Below are positions 25,951 to 35,397 of a stretch of DNA of 38,479 nucleotides, piece after piece. The position numbers were made by a program, and so were the translations under genes. The notes under the pieces are model-generated. The model made no database searches. It saw only the letters and a list, made by a program, of their open reading frames with translations, and had not been told where the DNA came from. The stretch is from the NCBI GenBank assembly GCA_016788165.1, contig JAEUTH010000012.1:1-38479 (forward strand). The letters are read 5' to 3'. This DNA is from Bacteroidia bacterium (lineage in GTDB: Bacteria > Bacteroidota > Bacteroidia > AKYH767-A > OLB10). The number at the start of each line of letters is the position of its first letter. Within the stretch, counting starts at the first letter, position 1.

Positions 25951-27108
25951 TTACTCGGCCATGAGCTGTTTCAGCTTATGTTCGAAATCTTGTGTAAACA
26001 AATCATATACATTACCTGTAGCCGGCCCGTTAAAGCCGGTGTGTATAAAAGCTACACTATGCTTTTTGTTTAACACAATGGTTGTAGGAAAACTACTAAT
26101 GCCGTTAAGCATGGGCAAGGCTGCCGATGCCGCTGCTTTGCTTGCATTGCCGGCCATTAATACCGGATAGGTGATGTTGTAGCGCTTTATTAATCGGTTT
26201 ACTTGTGTGGTTTGGTAATCAAGCGTTCCTTCTTTTTCAAATGCCAAACCCACTACGGCTATTTTTTGTTTATGGGCAATATATAATGGCGATAGGTATG
26301 CGGTTTCGTCCATGCAATTGGGGCACCATGAACCCATAAGCTGTACTATAACAACTTTGTTTTTAAAATAATCGTCAGACAATGAAACGGTATTGCCTGC
26401 TGTATTTTTAAACGAAAAATCAATGGTGCTAAAGCCCGGTTTCAGGTAGGTTATGTTATATGGATTGGGCAACTGTGCCTCTTCATTATTAAAAGCCACC
26501 CAGGTTTCGCTGTGATGATTACCACTATAAAACATACCGCGCAATGCACCATCGCTATAAGTAGCAGTAAACAAAAATGCATGGCTACCATCAAAACAAC
26601 TTAGCCATAAACTATCGCCACTAACCATGCCATCTAAGTAACGGTAATCGCCTGTTGGTGTTTGAAATGTACCCGTTATTTTACCTTGGTTTTGATTAAA
26701 AATTGCGATAGCACTACTCTGTGCTGGCAATCCACTACTAAATGTTACCTGCCATTTGCCACCCAAATAGGTAGGTTTAATAACAGGTTTTACAAAGCGA
26801 TTGGGGTTGTTATATATGGCTGAAAATGGTATTTCTTTATTCGTCTTACGGGTATTGTTTGTAAAAACACCTTGCAAGCCTGTTGCAGTAATCTGTGCAT
26901 TAATGGTTGCATCAAATATGGGCAACTGAATTAAAACCGAATCATTATGGTAGGTTACTTCATCAACTAAAATACGTTCGGCACCGTTAATTATTTCGAT
27001 TATGGTTTTATCGGTGTTTTTTACCTCAAAATTAAAAGGCAATTCGCCTGCTGGTAAAGCAAGTGTAGCACGCCAAATACCGGCCATTAATGTAAGTTGT
27101 TGAAGCAT
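25951..27108 (-). CDS. TlpA-like thioredoxin-fold protein, 385 aa, without visible signal peptide
   Basis: The C-terminal 140 residues form a TlpA/ResA-like thioredoxin domain with the redox motif WCPNC (in VQLMGSWCPNCMDE) and the cis-Pro region (SSFPTTIVLNKKHS). The N-terminal 210 residues are a beta-rich domain common in Bacteroidota redoxins. Homologues usually carry an export signal, but here the protein begins MLQQLTLMAGIWRATLALPA, where the domain appears to start at once. An AGGA sequence lies 7 nt before this ATG and an in-frame stop about 36 nt upstream, so a longer start is unlikely. It follows the TMTC-like gene by 37 nt and is probably co-transcribed with it. It is either cytosolic or exported in an unrecognised way. 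Confidence 0.85.
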   Translation of the reverse strand: MLQQLTLMAGIWRATLALPAGELPFNFEVKNTDKTIIEIINGAERILVDEVTYHNDSVLIQLPIFDATINAQITATGLQGVFTNNTRKTNKEIPFSAIYNNPNRFVKPVIKPTYLGGKWQVTFSSGLPAQSSAIAIFNQNQGKITGTFQTPTGDYRYLDGMVSGDSLWLSCFDGSHAFLFTATYSDGALRGMFYSGNHHSETWVAFNNEEAQLPNPYNITYLKPGFSTIDFSFKNTAGNTVSLSDDYFKNKVVIVQLMGSWCPNCMDETAYLSPLYIAHKQKIAVVGLAFEKEGTLDYQTTQVNRLIKRYNITYPVLMAGNASKAAASAALPMLNGISSFPTTIVLNKKHSVAFIHTGFNGPATGNVYDLFTQDFEHKLKQLMAE

Positions 27109-27145
27109 AATTATTCCTTTTGCAATTGAAAATTATTTGGTGTTA

Positions 27146-29269
27146 CTACCTACCACCTTGCATTTGTTGTGCCCGTGCCATATAATTTTTGCCATTAATA
27201 CTATCGCCTAAAATCATATAGGTAACGCCTATGTTATGCGTAACTTTAGCATTAGCAGGTTGCAACGCTAACAATTTCTGATAGTAAACAAGTGCATTTT
27301 TAAAATCTTTTAATGCTGCATAGCTATTACCCATATTGTTATACGCATCGCCATAAGCCGGATCAATTTGTATAGCAAGTTCGTATTGTTTAATAGCCGT
27401 ATGATAATCGCCTGCATGGGCATATACATTACCCAAGTTATAACGCGCATTTTTATTATTGGCTTTAAGTTCAATTGATTTGTTGAGCGACTTAACCGCT
27501 TCGTTTAGCAACCCTGCATTGGTTTGATACATGCCTAAATTATTATAGGCTTCGTTACTGGTAGAGTCAATCTTTATTGCCGTATTAAAATCGGCAAATG
27601 CCTTATCGTACATTTTGTTTTCGCCATATGAAATGCCCGATGCCACATAAAAATCAATTTCTTTAAATTGCTTCATGCTGCGCGCTTGTTCAAAACACCG
27701 GATGGCATTGGTTTGGTCGCTTTTTTCTTTATAAGCTAAGGCCAGGTGATACCATGCATCGCTATAAGATGGTAAAATTTGTACACCGCGCTCTAAATGC
27801 ACAATACCCGAGTCGAGGTCGATTGCTTTCTGCGCTTCGTTTAGCGAGTCGGCTTTAAGTGCGCGCGCCAGTACATACTCACTGCCCAATGCATACCGTA
27901 TGCGTGCGCTTTCGGTATTGGTTTTTACATCGGTAGTAAGTAGCGTAAAGTTGTCTTTCCAGTCGAAGTTGCGGCTTACTGTTTTAACCGAGTACAAGCA
28001 AAGTATCACACCCAATACCAGTGCCATGTTTTTGTTTTTAGCAAACATGTGTTGCAAGCTTTGATATGATTGCCGTTGTAATTGCACTTTAAAAATTATT
28101 GCCAAAACAAAGGGTAATGCCATACAATATCCCAACGAGGGCATGTATGCAAAACGTTCACCCAGGGTAGCTTCAATTAAAAAAACCACATTACTTACCA
28201 ACGAAATAGTGGCAGCAAAAAACAGTATGGCAAAAGCTATGGGACTTTTTTTTGTGAAGTTTTTTATTACATAATACAACAGTAGGCCAATTATAACTAA
28301 CACCAACAATGCACGGAAGTCGGTAAATGAAACTAGCGGAAACGTATTGTACGAATAATCGAAACTTAGCGGATGTGGAAACAATAACAACCATAAGTAA
28401 CGGCCCATAATGTAAATAGCAGAGGCCAGCCGTTTGCCCCAATCATCGCCAGCGCCAATAAGCGAATTATTGATGAGCTGTATTTCGGTAAAGTTGGTTG
28501 CACCGCCTAATATAGCTATGCGTAAAGCCAAGTAAGCAACTGCAATCATTAAATAAATACCTGCTATTTGCCACACTTGTTTGCCGGTTGCTTTTGTAAA
28601 AAAGTAAACCGATAATGGTGCTACGGCAACAAATGTTAGTGCATTTTCTTTACTTATTAATGCTAAAAAAAACGAAAAGCTGCAATATACCAGTGACGAA
28701 GTTTTTTGTTTATCCAGGTAAGCTAACATGTGCCATATACTTAATATGCTGAAAAAGAAACACAATAACTCATCGCGGCTTTTAATATTGGCTACTACTT
28801 CGGTGTGCAAGGGATGTGCTATATACAATAAGGTAATGGCAAAGGGTAATAGTTGATTATAATCTTTAAGCAAAGCCAGTAACACCAGCAACAATACACA
28901 TGCTGTAGCGGCATAAAGTAAAACGTTAACTATATGACCTACTGTTGCATTACCGGGAGCAATGCTATACTCAACAGCAAACATGGCAACTGAAAGCGGG
29001 CGGTACAAACTTTCTTTCCGTTCCCAAAATCCGGCACGGTAAGCAGTAGTAAAAATTTCGGGCAGGGCACTTACACCTTTCTTGGTTATTTTATTGTTGT
29101 TAATTACGGTATCGTCATCTACTGTATAATCGTGTGTTAATGTATTTGCATAAAGCAAAAAGGCAAACACTGCGCATACAATCAACATAAGTCTTTTAAA
29201 AGCTGCTGCCGTTTGTGGTGTGGTAATAGATGATGGTGTAGTTTTTTTAGGGGCTATGTTTTTTTTCAT
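27146..29269 (-). CDS. TMTC-like membrane protein with C-terminal TPR repeats, about 707 aa
   Basis: I favour the start at 29269 (MKKNIAPKKTTPSS), because the upstream extension has poor coding character. About ten hydrophobic segments lie within residues 25-430 and resemble the GT-C-type membrane region of TMTC/DUF1736 proteins (motifs NNNKITKKG, YRPLSVAMFAVEY, HIVNVLLYA). The C-terminal 270 residues contain at least five TPR units, such as SNEAYNNLGMYQTNAGLLNE, NARYNLGNVYAHAGDY and GDAYNNMGNSYAALKDF. It is probably an inner-membrane protein, with the TPR part as a protein-binding scaffold; glycosyl transfer is a family-level possibility only. Downstream lies the TlpA-like gene in the same direction. 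Confidence 0.85.
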   Translation of the reverse strand: MKKNIAPKKTTPSSITTPQTAAAFKRLMLIVCAVFAFLLYANTLTHDYTVDDDTVINNNKITKKGVSALPEIFTTAYRAGFWERKESLYRPLSVAMFAVEYSIAPGNATVGHIVNVLLYAATACVLLLVLLALLKDYNQLLPFAITLLYIAHPLHTEVVANIKSRDELLCFFFSILSIWHMLAYLDKQKTSSLVYCSFSFFLALISKENALTFVAVAPLSVYFFTKATGKQVWQIAGIYLMIAVAYLALRIAILGGATNFTEIQLINNSLIGAGDDWGKRLASAIYIMGRYLWLLLFPHPLSFDYSYNTFPLVSFTDFRALLVLVIIGLLLYYVIKNFTKKSPIAFAILFFAATISLVSNVVFLIEATLGERFAYMPSLGYCMALPFVLAIIFKVQLQRQSYQSLQHMFAKNKNMALVLGVILCLYSVKTVSRNFDWKDNFTLLTTDVKTNTESARIRYALGSEYVLARALKADSLNEAQKAIDLDSGIVHLERGVQILPSYSDAWYHLALAYKEKSDQTNAIRCFEQARSMKQFKEIDFYVASGISYGENKMYDKAFADFNTAIKIDSTSNEAYNNLGMYQTNAGLLNEAVKSLNKSIELKANNKNARYNLGNVYAHAGDYHTAIKQYELAIQIDPAYGDAYNNMGNSYAALKDFKNALVYYQKLLALQPANAKVTHNIGVTYMILGDSINGKNYMARAQQMQGGR

Positions 29270-29398
29270 AAATAATGTATCGGGCATAGGTAAGCGGTTG
29301 TGCCAAATTGAATATTGCTTCTTAAATAAGCAAAAACAACAGGCTAAAAAATTGCAAACTAACTGCCCGGACTTAAAGTGTACTGTATAAAATGTAAG

Positions 29399-29430
29399 AA
29401 GGCTGCTATGCAAATTACACAGCAGCCTTT
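29399..29430 (-). terminator. Stem-loop terminator after tatA
   Basis: aaggctgct (29399-29407) and agcagcctt (29421-29429) form a 9-bp GC-rich stem. It lies 30-60 nt past the tatA stop codon on the minus strand, and a weak T-rich stretch follows. It would separate tatA from the TMTC-like gene. Confidence 0.6.
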
Positions 29431-29457
29431 ATTATAAATTTTGTTTTTAATAACTCA

Positions 29458-29649
29458 TTACGTTTTTGTAATGTCTTTTTTATCGTCTTTGCGTTCAGAG
29501 GCATCTTTAAACTCGCGAATGCCCTGACCTAAACCTTTCATTAATGACGGTATTTTTGAACCGCCAAAAATAACCAATACCAGTACGAGAATGATCATCA
29601 GCTCTGAACCTCCCATACCCATTATGCCAAGAAATATTGAATTAACCAT
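29458..29649 (-). CDS. tatA: Sec-independent protein translocase TatA/TatE, 63 aa
   Basis: TatA subunits assemble the pore for export of folded proteins across the inner membrane with TatC. The order is typical: a short N-terminus, a transmembrane helix (MIILVLVLVIFGGS, about 18-31), a hinge GGSKIPSLMKGLGQG, and an amphipathic helix with the GQGIREFKDA motif (40-49). A short charged tail ends the protein. Length is at the lower end of the family. No tatC lies in the window. The start fits the family; a later Met would remove part of the N-terminus. Confidence 0.92.
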   Translation of the reverse strand: MVNSIFLGIMGMGGSELMIILVLVLVIFGGSKIPSLMKGLGQGIREFKDASERKDDKKDITKT

Positions 29650-29674
29650 GATATTTAAATTTTTTATTCTGCTG

Positions 29675-29682
29675 CAAAAGTA
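29675..29682 (-). promoter_or_regulatory. Promoter -7-like box upstream of tatA
   Basis: On the minus strand TACTTTTG (read from 29682 to 29675) matches TAnnTTTG exactly and is 26 nt from the tatA ATG. No clear -33 TTTG is found at the usual distance. Confidence 0.45.
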
Positions 29683-29790
29683 TTAAAATAAACTGTTATT
29701 GATAGCGTGCCTTATTTGCATGTTTCGTCTTATAAAAATGTGAAAACAAATTTCACCTTTGCCCCATGCTTAAGTGGTATTAATTTGATT

Positions 29791-30861
29791 ATGCAAACAT
29801 CGGGATTTCATATTAAAGGTTTTGACGGGTTAAGAGCTTTATCAATTTTACTTGTTTTGTTTACCCATTTGGGTTGGTATGATGCCTTACCGGATAATTA
29901 TTTTTTTAATGCCCTGGAGCAAAGCATAACAGGCATGGTTGGCGTTACCATGTTTTTTACCATTAGTGGCTTTTTAATTACCACACTTCTGCTTCGCGAA
30001 AAAGCGAAAAATGGTACCATCAACTATAAACACTTTATAGTCAGGCGGTTTTTACGCTTGTTGCCGGTACTGGTGCTGTTTTATTTTACCATGTGCATTT
30101 TAATACTAACCCATCAGTTAAATATTAGTTGGGTTGCTTTTTTTATATCGGTTTTTTACGGTTATAATTTTGTGCCCAACCGCCTTTACTTTAGCGAGTT
30201 GGGTCATACATGGTCGTTAGCGGTAGAAGAGCAGTTTTATATTTTATGGCCCTGGGTGGTTTTGTTTTTTAAAAAAAATGGCCTGCTGTTAGTTGCCCTG
30301 TTTATGTTGGCTTTGGCAATTTTGGCATTAATTGTTTTGCCCACGTACCGCATAACATTTAATGGTAAGTCCTATTTTATCGGAGAGTCGTTCCATGCCA
30401 ATCGTTTTTTTTTACCGGCCATTGCACCCATTATGATTGGAAGCATAGCTGCGGCCTTACATTTTTTTTATCCTGAAAAATTGATTGCCTTTTGCAGCAG
30501 CATGGTTAATAAATTGCTCATTGTAATTACCATGCTGGCTGCCTTTTGGTTGCCCGATAGTTTGCAAACGGCCTTGTTCTTAATACATGCACTGTGTTTT
30601 GCATGGGTGCTTGGTTATATACACAGCAAGCAACAAAGTTTAATTACAACTATTTTAGAATGGCGCCCATTGGCCTTTACAGGCAAAATATCTTATGGCA
30701 TTTATGTATGGCAAGGTTTATTTTTAGGCACAGGTCCGGGAGGTAAATTATGGATACAGCAACCCATACAAAACCTGTTACTAACATGGCTGGTTGCTAT
30801 TGCTTGTTATTATCTGGTAGAAGTTAAGGTGCTTCGGCTAAAAAAACATTTTATAGCTTAA
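29791..30861 (+). CDS. Acyltransferase 3 (OafA-type) family protein, about 356 aa
   Basis: A membrane protein of about ten hydrophobic segments. Family motifs are FDGLRALSILLVLFTHLGWY near the N-terminus with the conserved His, VRRFLRLLPVLVLFYFTM with the R-x-x-R pair, and GHTWSLAVEEQFYILWP. These enzymes O-acylate surface polysaccharides or peptidoglycan at the inner membrane, with an acyl donor from the cytoplasm. I prefer the ATG at 29791, after which the hydrophobic domain begins; the 28-residue upstream extension has no domain. The C-terminal YGIYVWQGLF motif is also typical. The gene is followed at 74 nt by an alpha/beta hydrolase, and the donor and acceptor are unknown. Confidence 0.9.
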   Translation: MQTSGFHIKGFDGLRALSILLVLFTHLGWYDALPDNYFFNALEQSITGMVGVTMFFTISGFLITTLLLREKAKNGTINYKHFIVRRFLRLLPVLVLFYFTMCILILTHQLNISWVAFFISVFYGYNFVPNRLYFSELGHTWSLAVEEQFYILWPWVVLFFKKNGLLLVALFMLALAILALIVLPTYRITFNGKSYFIGESFHANRFFLPAIAPIMIGSIAAALHFFYPEKLIAFCSSMVNKLLIVITMLAAFWLPDSLQTALFLIHALCFAWVLGYIHSKQQSLITTILEWRPLAFTGKISYGIYVWQGLFLGTGPGGKLWIQQPIQNLLLTWLVAIACYYLVEVKVLRLKKHFIA

Positions 30862-30934
30862 CTTTTTATAACCATATTCTTAAAACTAAAACACAGGGTT
30901 ATTGCTTACTTTACAGCATTGAAATTTGCTGTAT

Positions 30935-31720
30935 ATGAAGTTTGTTTTAGTGTTGATTTTGATTTACGTTTTAATATTAACTGTTACTTATTGTTACCAG
31001 GAAAAGTTGCTTTTTTTTCCGCAAGCAATTGATGCAAACTACAATTATAATTTACCCGGAAATGCAACAGAGGTTTTTTTGAAAACACCTGATGGCGAAA
31101 CCATAAATGGCATTTTTATTAGGCAGAATAAACCGAAGGTTATCGTTTATTTTCATGGCAACGGCACCAGTTTATTAAGTTGGCAGCGTATTGCCGATGC
31201 CTTGTTGCCGCATGCCAGCTTATTAATTGTTGATTACAGGGGTTATGGTAAAAGCAGTGGTAATTTTAGCGAAAACGGTTTTTATACCGATGCCGAAACG
31301 GCTATTGCATTTTTATTGAAAGAAGGATTTAATATGCAACAGATTATTGTTTATGGCCGATCGTTGGGGAGTGGCATTGCCATAGAAATGGCGGTAAGGC
31401 ATACGCTTGGGGGTTTGATATTAGAATCGCCATACACCAGTGTAGTGGATGTGGGCAAAAAACAGCATCCGTATTTGTTGCCAGCGCTTTTGCTTAAATA
31501 TCGTTTTTACTCGCTTAATAAAGCGCCCGCAATAAAAACCCCGGCACTCATTTTCCATGGCGAAAAAGATGCTACCATTCCGGTAGCTCAGGGCCGTAAA
31601 ATTGCCGCGGCATTACCCCAGTGCAAGTTGATAACCATACCCGATGCCGACCATGCCAATGTGCCTGCTTTTGAAATTTACCAACAATCATTAGCCGCAT
31701 TTTTAAATCAGTTGCCTTAA
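30935..31720 (+). CDS. Alpha/beta hydrolase (Bem46/ABHD13-like), about 261 aa
   Basis: The start at 30935 is chosen over the ATG three codons upstream, because it is followed at once by the hydrophobic N-terminal segment MKFVLVLILIYVLILTVTY, a membrane anchor or signal. The catalytic triad is visible: nucleophile Ser143 in GRSLGSG, Asp212 in HGEKDATIP, His240 in DADHANVP. The oxyanion region is FHGNGTS (74-80). Family members are probably esterases of the periplasm or membrane surface; substrate is not known. The stop codon is only 12 nt from the convergent gene that ends at 31733. Confidence 0.88.
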   Translation: MKFVLVLILIYVLILTVTYCYQEKLLFFPQAIDANYNYNLPGNATEVFLKTPDGETINGIFIRQNKPKVIVYFHGNGTSLLSWQRIADALLPHASLLIVDYRGYGKSSGNFSENGFYTDAETAIAFLLKEGFNMQQIIVYGRSLGSGIAIEMAVRHTLGGLILESPYTSVVDVGKKQHPYLLPALLLKYRFYSLNKAPAIKTPALIFHGEKDATIPVAQGRKIAAALPQCKLITIPDADHANVPAFEIYQQSLAAFLNQLP

Positions 31721-31732
31721 AGGAGTTGCTTT

Positions 31733-32233
31733 TCAGGGGGTTATGGTTACATCAATAATTTTAATCCAACGCTTATCATTAAGTTTATACTTACGTTGCG
31801 CGAATGGTAATAAAATTACACCGACACCCAACAAGCTTCCAACCACAATGGCATTGTTGCTGTTTTGCAAATCGCCACTGTTGGCTAAGGTGCCATTAAC
31901 CAGCACTACCGTACCATAAACCAAACCGGCCGAGATAAATAGTCTGCTTAAAAATTTAGGCAAACGATGATGTTCATAATCATAAAAAGCAACTACATCC
32001 TGTACCGGTATTAACAACGAATCGTTTAATAAAACACCTTGGTTTGTAAAGCCCATAATGTTGCCTTTAAATACCTGTTTGTCGTTTATTAGTTTAAAGC
32101 CAACCCTGCTGCCTTCATAATATCGTATCCGGTTATTAAATCCGGGTTTGGTTAATGCTAAAAAACGTTGCGCGTTGGCTTGGCTTAACACCAGCCATGT
32201 TATCAAAAAAACAAAACACCTTTTTATCATCAC
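31733..32233 (-). CDS. Hypothetical secreted/membrane protein, 166 aa
   Basis: A signal peptide (MMIKRCFVFLITWLVLSQAN, cleaved near ANA-Q) is followed by a small beta-rich region (RYYEGSRVGFKLINDKQVFK). A hydrophobic segment follows (LFISAGLVYGTVVLVNG), then GSLLGVGVILLPFAQ. This looks like one or two membrane segments with a periplasmic or outer-membrane-side domain. I do not recognise the family. It is the last gene of a likely operon with the DUF748 gene, 24 nt upstream. Confidence 0.75.
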   Translation of the reverse strand: MMIKRCFVFLITWLVLSQANAQRFLALTKPGFNNRIRYYEGSRVGFKLINDKQVFKGNIMGFTNQGVLLNDSLLIPVQDVVAFYDYEHHRLPKFLSRLFISAGLVYGTVVLVNGTLANSGDLQNSNNAIVVGSLLGVGVILLPFAQRKYKLNDKRWIKIIDVTITP

Positions 32234-32257
32234 CTATATAGTAACTGTTACGTTTTA

Positions 32258-34528
32258 TTACTGCATTTGTGTGCTATCATTTGCAAGATAGTTAATTACA
32301 TACACATTAATGCTTTGGGTGTTTGCAAAGCTTTGTTGTGTTGTGTTGCTTACATTAAACCGGCTGGCAGGTAGTTTATGAATGTTTCCTAAATACTTTT
32401 TTATTAAGTCGTTGCGGTATTGCATCCGCTTTTGAACCATAATACTAAGTGCAGGTTGGCCAATAAATTGGACGCACTTTTGCTGAATGGGTGTAAGTAA
32501 ATCGTTACTGTTAAGCTGTTTGTTGACATAGGCAATAAAGCTGCTGTCTTTAATATTTATTAATTCCAACGAATCGGCTAATGCAGGTGTAATACTATCC
32601 ATACGTCCATGTATGTTTTCATAGTAACGTTTTTTAGTTTCTAATTCGGCCAAATACTCGGTTTCAACATTCATGTTACTTTGCTGTGTAAGCCCAATAT
32701 TAACTTCGGGTTTTTGTTTTACCAATTCGGCTAAATTGTCGAGCACTTTATAAAACTCTTTGCCAAAGTCGGCAACTTTATAATCAAATGCCATTGACTT
32801 ATACGACTCTTCGTTACCGCCAAACAGGTTGGTTACTAATTTATAGGGCGCAGTAGCTGCTTTAAGCAAAATGTTTTTTACTACCTGCCATACTACTTTA
32901 CCAATATTATAATTAGGGTCGTTTAGGTTACCCGTAATCGGAATTTTAAGATCAATGTTGCCTTTGTGATTTTTAAGTAGTCCCACGGCTAATTTCATGG
33001 GTAAATTGTATGCAGCATTTTTATTGGATTTACCACCAATACCTACCTGATTTACGATAAAATAATTTTGACTGTTTAGTTGGTTTTGTTTTAAGGTATT
33101 GGTGCTTTTATAATCAATAACACCTGCTAAAAATGAGTGGCCTACGTAGTGATTTACATAAGCATTAAAATCGCTGATGTTTACATCTTTTATATAGTAG
33201 TTAAGCGAAGCATCGCTAAAGTCTTGCGGATTGATGTGCATCTCCATATCAGTACTACCCGTTTTATTTAATAATGCGGTTGCATGAAGTGCTATATCCT
33301 GGTTGGTGCTGCGCAAATTATTGCCCTGCATATTTAGCTGGTCAATATCAAACTGAAAACTTTGCGGTAGTGTATAGTCATGATATATCACATGCCCTTG
33401 ATTAATTTTAAACTGTTGCAAAGCATAGTTTGTTATTGTAAAGTTTTTGGCAATATCGGCAACGTATCCAAACATGAGGGTAAACATATTTCCATCGGCA
33501 CTGGCTTCTTCAATTGCCTGTGCAGCACTTATGGTTGTATCTGACAGCAGGCGGTAAAAATTATTGCCATTGTCGTACATTTCAAATAGTACATAGGGTT
33601 GTGTAAAATCTATTTGGCTTAAATTGTAAAGGCCCTTGCTTACGTTTAGTGTATCAACACCTACATCTAATTTAGTGCATGTAACTAACGGAATGTTTAA
33701 AGGATCTAAAATGGCAAAATGATTTAAATCTAATTTACCCGAAAGGGCAATTTGTTCGGGCGTGTTGAAGTTGCCTTTCAGATTAAATGTTGTATTGATG
33801 GTGCCTAATAAATCTTTGGTATTCATTAAATCTTTTAAATAGGGATACCACACATGCAAATCGAAATTGGTTATGGCTGCCTGCATACTGTAATCGCTGT
33901 TAGATAAGTTGGTATTAAATGTAGTGCTTATGGCTCCTCCACTTTTAAACGCAAGGTCAATTTTACTGTTCAGGTTATTCTGGTTGTATGCAATGCCCGG
34001 TGTGCTGATATTAATTTTTATGGCTTCGATTAAATATTGCAGATCCGGATTATTGTATGTAACGGCCCCGTTTTGTATGACAATGTTTTTTACCCAATAC
34101 TTTAACGGAGCTTCGTTAACGGGATTAGGGTTGGTATCGGTGTTGCTGAACTTGGCAACCATATCTTCATAATTAAACTTGCCGTTTTTAAATGTTAACC
34201 AAACTTGTGCATCGGTTAGTTTAACATAGCTTATATCATAGGCGCCACCTATCAATTTTGGAATTGAGATTTGCGATTCGAGTTTGGTAAATTTTACAAA
34301 CGGTGTTTTACCATCAAGCTCAAAAAGCGTAACATCTTTTAATGCCAAGCTTCCTGATAAAATATTAATCCATAAGCCATCAATTTTTACTTCGCGGTTT
34401 ATAAATTCTTTATCATACTTATGTATCAGATACTTAGCAATAGGCGATATAAAAGCAAATGCAAATACAATAGCGGCAACTAATACAGCTAAAAGCAGTA
34501 GCGCAATTTTTTTGGTGCGTTTAAGCAT
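32258..34528 (-). CDS. DUF748/AsmA-like protein, 756 aa
   Basis: A single N-terminal membrane segment (IALLLLAVLVAAIVFAFAFI, about 8-27) anchors a long periplasmic region with AsmA-like beta structure. The C-terminal part contains the motifs IDLKIPITGNLNDPNYNIGK and ATAPYKLVTNLFGGNEE, which are characteristic of DUF748 and AsmA-type proteins. The last 150 residues are helical and charged. These proteins are linked to outer-membrane assembly or lipid transport between membranes, but this role is inferred for the family. Its neighbours are the dienelactone-hydrolase-like gene (11 nt upstream) and the 166-aa gene (24 nt downstream). Confidence 0.88.
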   Translation of the reverse strand: MLKRTKKIALLLLAVLVAAIVFAFAFISPIAKYLIHKYDKEFINREVKIDGLWINILSGSLALKDVTLFELDGKTPFVKFTKLESQISIPKLIGGAYDISYVKLTDAQVWLTFKNGKFNYEDMVAKFSNTDTNPNPVNEAPLKYWVKNIVIQNGAVTYNNPDLQYLIEAIKINISTPGIAYNQNNLNSKIDLAFKSGGAISTTFNTNLSNSDYSMQAAITNFDLHVWYPYLKDLMNTKDLLGTINTTFNLKGNFNTPEQIALSGKLDLNHFAILDPLNIPLVTCTKLDVGVDTLNVSKGLYNLSQIDFTQPYVLFEMYDNGNNFYRLLSDTTISAAQAIEEASADGNMFTLMFGYVADIAKNFTITNYALQQFKINQGHVIYHDYTLPQSFQFDIDQLNMQGNNLRSTNQDIALHATALLNKTGSTDMEMHINPQDFSDASLNYYIKDVNISDFNAYVNHYVGHSFLAGVIDYKSTNTLKQNQLNSQNYFIVNQVGIGGKSNKNAAYNLPMKLAVGLLKNHKGNIDLKIPITGNLNDPNYNIGKVVWQVVKNILLKAATAPYKLVTNLFGGNEESYKSMAFDYKVADFGKEFYKVLDNLAELVKQKPEVNIGLTQQSNMNVETEYLAELETKKRYYENIHGRMDSITPALADSLELINIKDSSFIAYVNKQLNSNDLLTPIQQKCVQFIGQPALSIMVQKRMQYRNDLIKKYLGNIHKLPASRFNVSNTTQQSFANTQSINVYVINYLANDSTQMQ

Positions 34529-34539
34529 GGGGTGTGTGA

Positions 34540-35388
34540 TTAATGTGCCGGCATTTGCAGCAACATTTTTTTAATAAAAGATATGGTTTGATTGTAGGCC
34601 TGGTTAGTGGCTTCTACGTGATGGTTGGTGTTGTATGGATTTGCAAAATCGGCCTTTGCATCATAACGATAAACCACCAATGTTTGGTTTACTTGTTGCA
34701 TAATCGTTTGAAACCGGTCAACAATTTTAGGAGTAATCCTTGTATCGTCATTACCAAATATACCCAATACCGGGCAAATGTTTTTAAGCTTTACAGCATT
34801 GCTTTCGGGCATGCCATAATACATAACACATGCCTTTGCCTGTACGCCACACATAATTGCAGCATGTAAACTCCAGCTACCGCCCAAACCCCAACCTAAG
34901 GTTGCTATTTCGGCTCTTTTGCCGGCATACTTAATAGCTCCATCAATTATTTGGCGGCAACGTTTATCGGTAGCCAAACGCATGTAAGCCAAAGCGCTGT
35001 CGGCTGTGGTGGCAATGTGCCCATCATACAAATCAATAACCAAAACATTTACATTTCCCAAATCGGCTTGCAGGTGTTGTGCTTCGTGTTTTATATAATT
35101 ATTGAGGCCCCACCATTCGTGAAAAACAAAAACATACTTATTGGTTTTTTTACCCGCTTTTAGCAAATAAGCATGTGCTTTTTTATGGCCTGCTTTAAAG
35201 TAAATGTCTTTACCGGTAAGCACATAATTGTTTGGCGGTATCGAATCATCGGAAACAAAAGCAGGTTGAAAATTACTGTTGGTAGTTTGCCATACATTTG
35301 CATATAAATTAAATGCATAACTACTGTTTAGTTGCAGTAAGTTTAAAATCATCCCCACTAAAAGTATGTTACAAATGTGTACCATCAT
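34540..35388 (-). CDS. Dienelactone-hydrolase-like protein with missing catalytic residues, 282 aa
   Basis: A signal peptide (ILLVGMILNLLQLNSSYAF region) precedes an alpha/beta hydrolase fold. Dienelactone-hydrolase features include FHEWWGLN (89-96), VIDLYDGHIA (117-126) and an ATLGWGLGGSWSL elbow (162-174). Homologues normally have GWCxGG here with a nucleophilic Cys; this one has Gly167. The usual motif YxxxHAFxNP reads YDAKADFANP, with Ala246 in place of His. The Asp region (GNDDTRIT, 212-219) is kept. The DNA codons confirm both substitutions. The protein may be a pseudoenzyme. It is 9 nt downstream of paaZ and 11 nt before the DUF748 gene. Confidence 0.85.
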   Translation of the reverse strand: MMVHICNILLVGMILNLLQLNSSYAFNLYANVWQTTNSNFQPAFVSDDSIPPNNYVLTGKDIYFKAGHKKAHAYLLKAGKKTNKYVFVFHEWWGLNNYIKHEAQHLQADLGNVNVLVIDLYDGHIATTADSALAYMRLATDKRCRQIIDGAIKYAGKRAEIATLGWGLGGSWSLHAAIMCGVQAKACVMYYGMPESNAVKLKNICPVLGIFGNDDTRITPKIVDRFQTIMQQVNQTLVVYRYDAKADFANPYNTNHHVEATNQAYNQTISFIKKMLLQMPAH

Positions 35389-35397
35389 GATTTGTTA

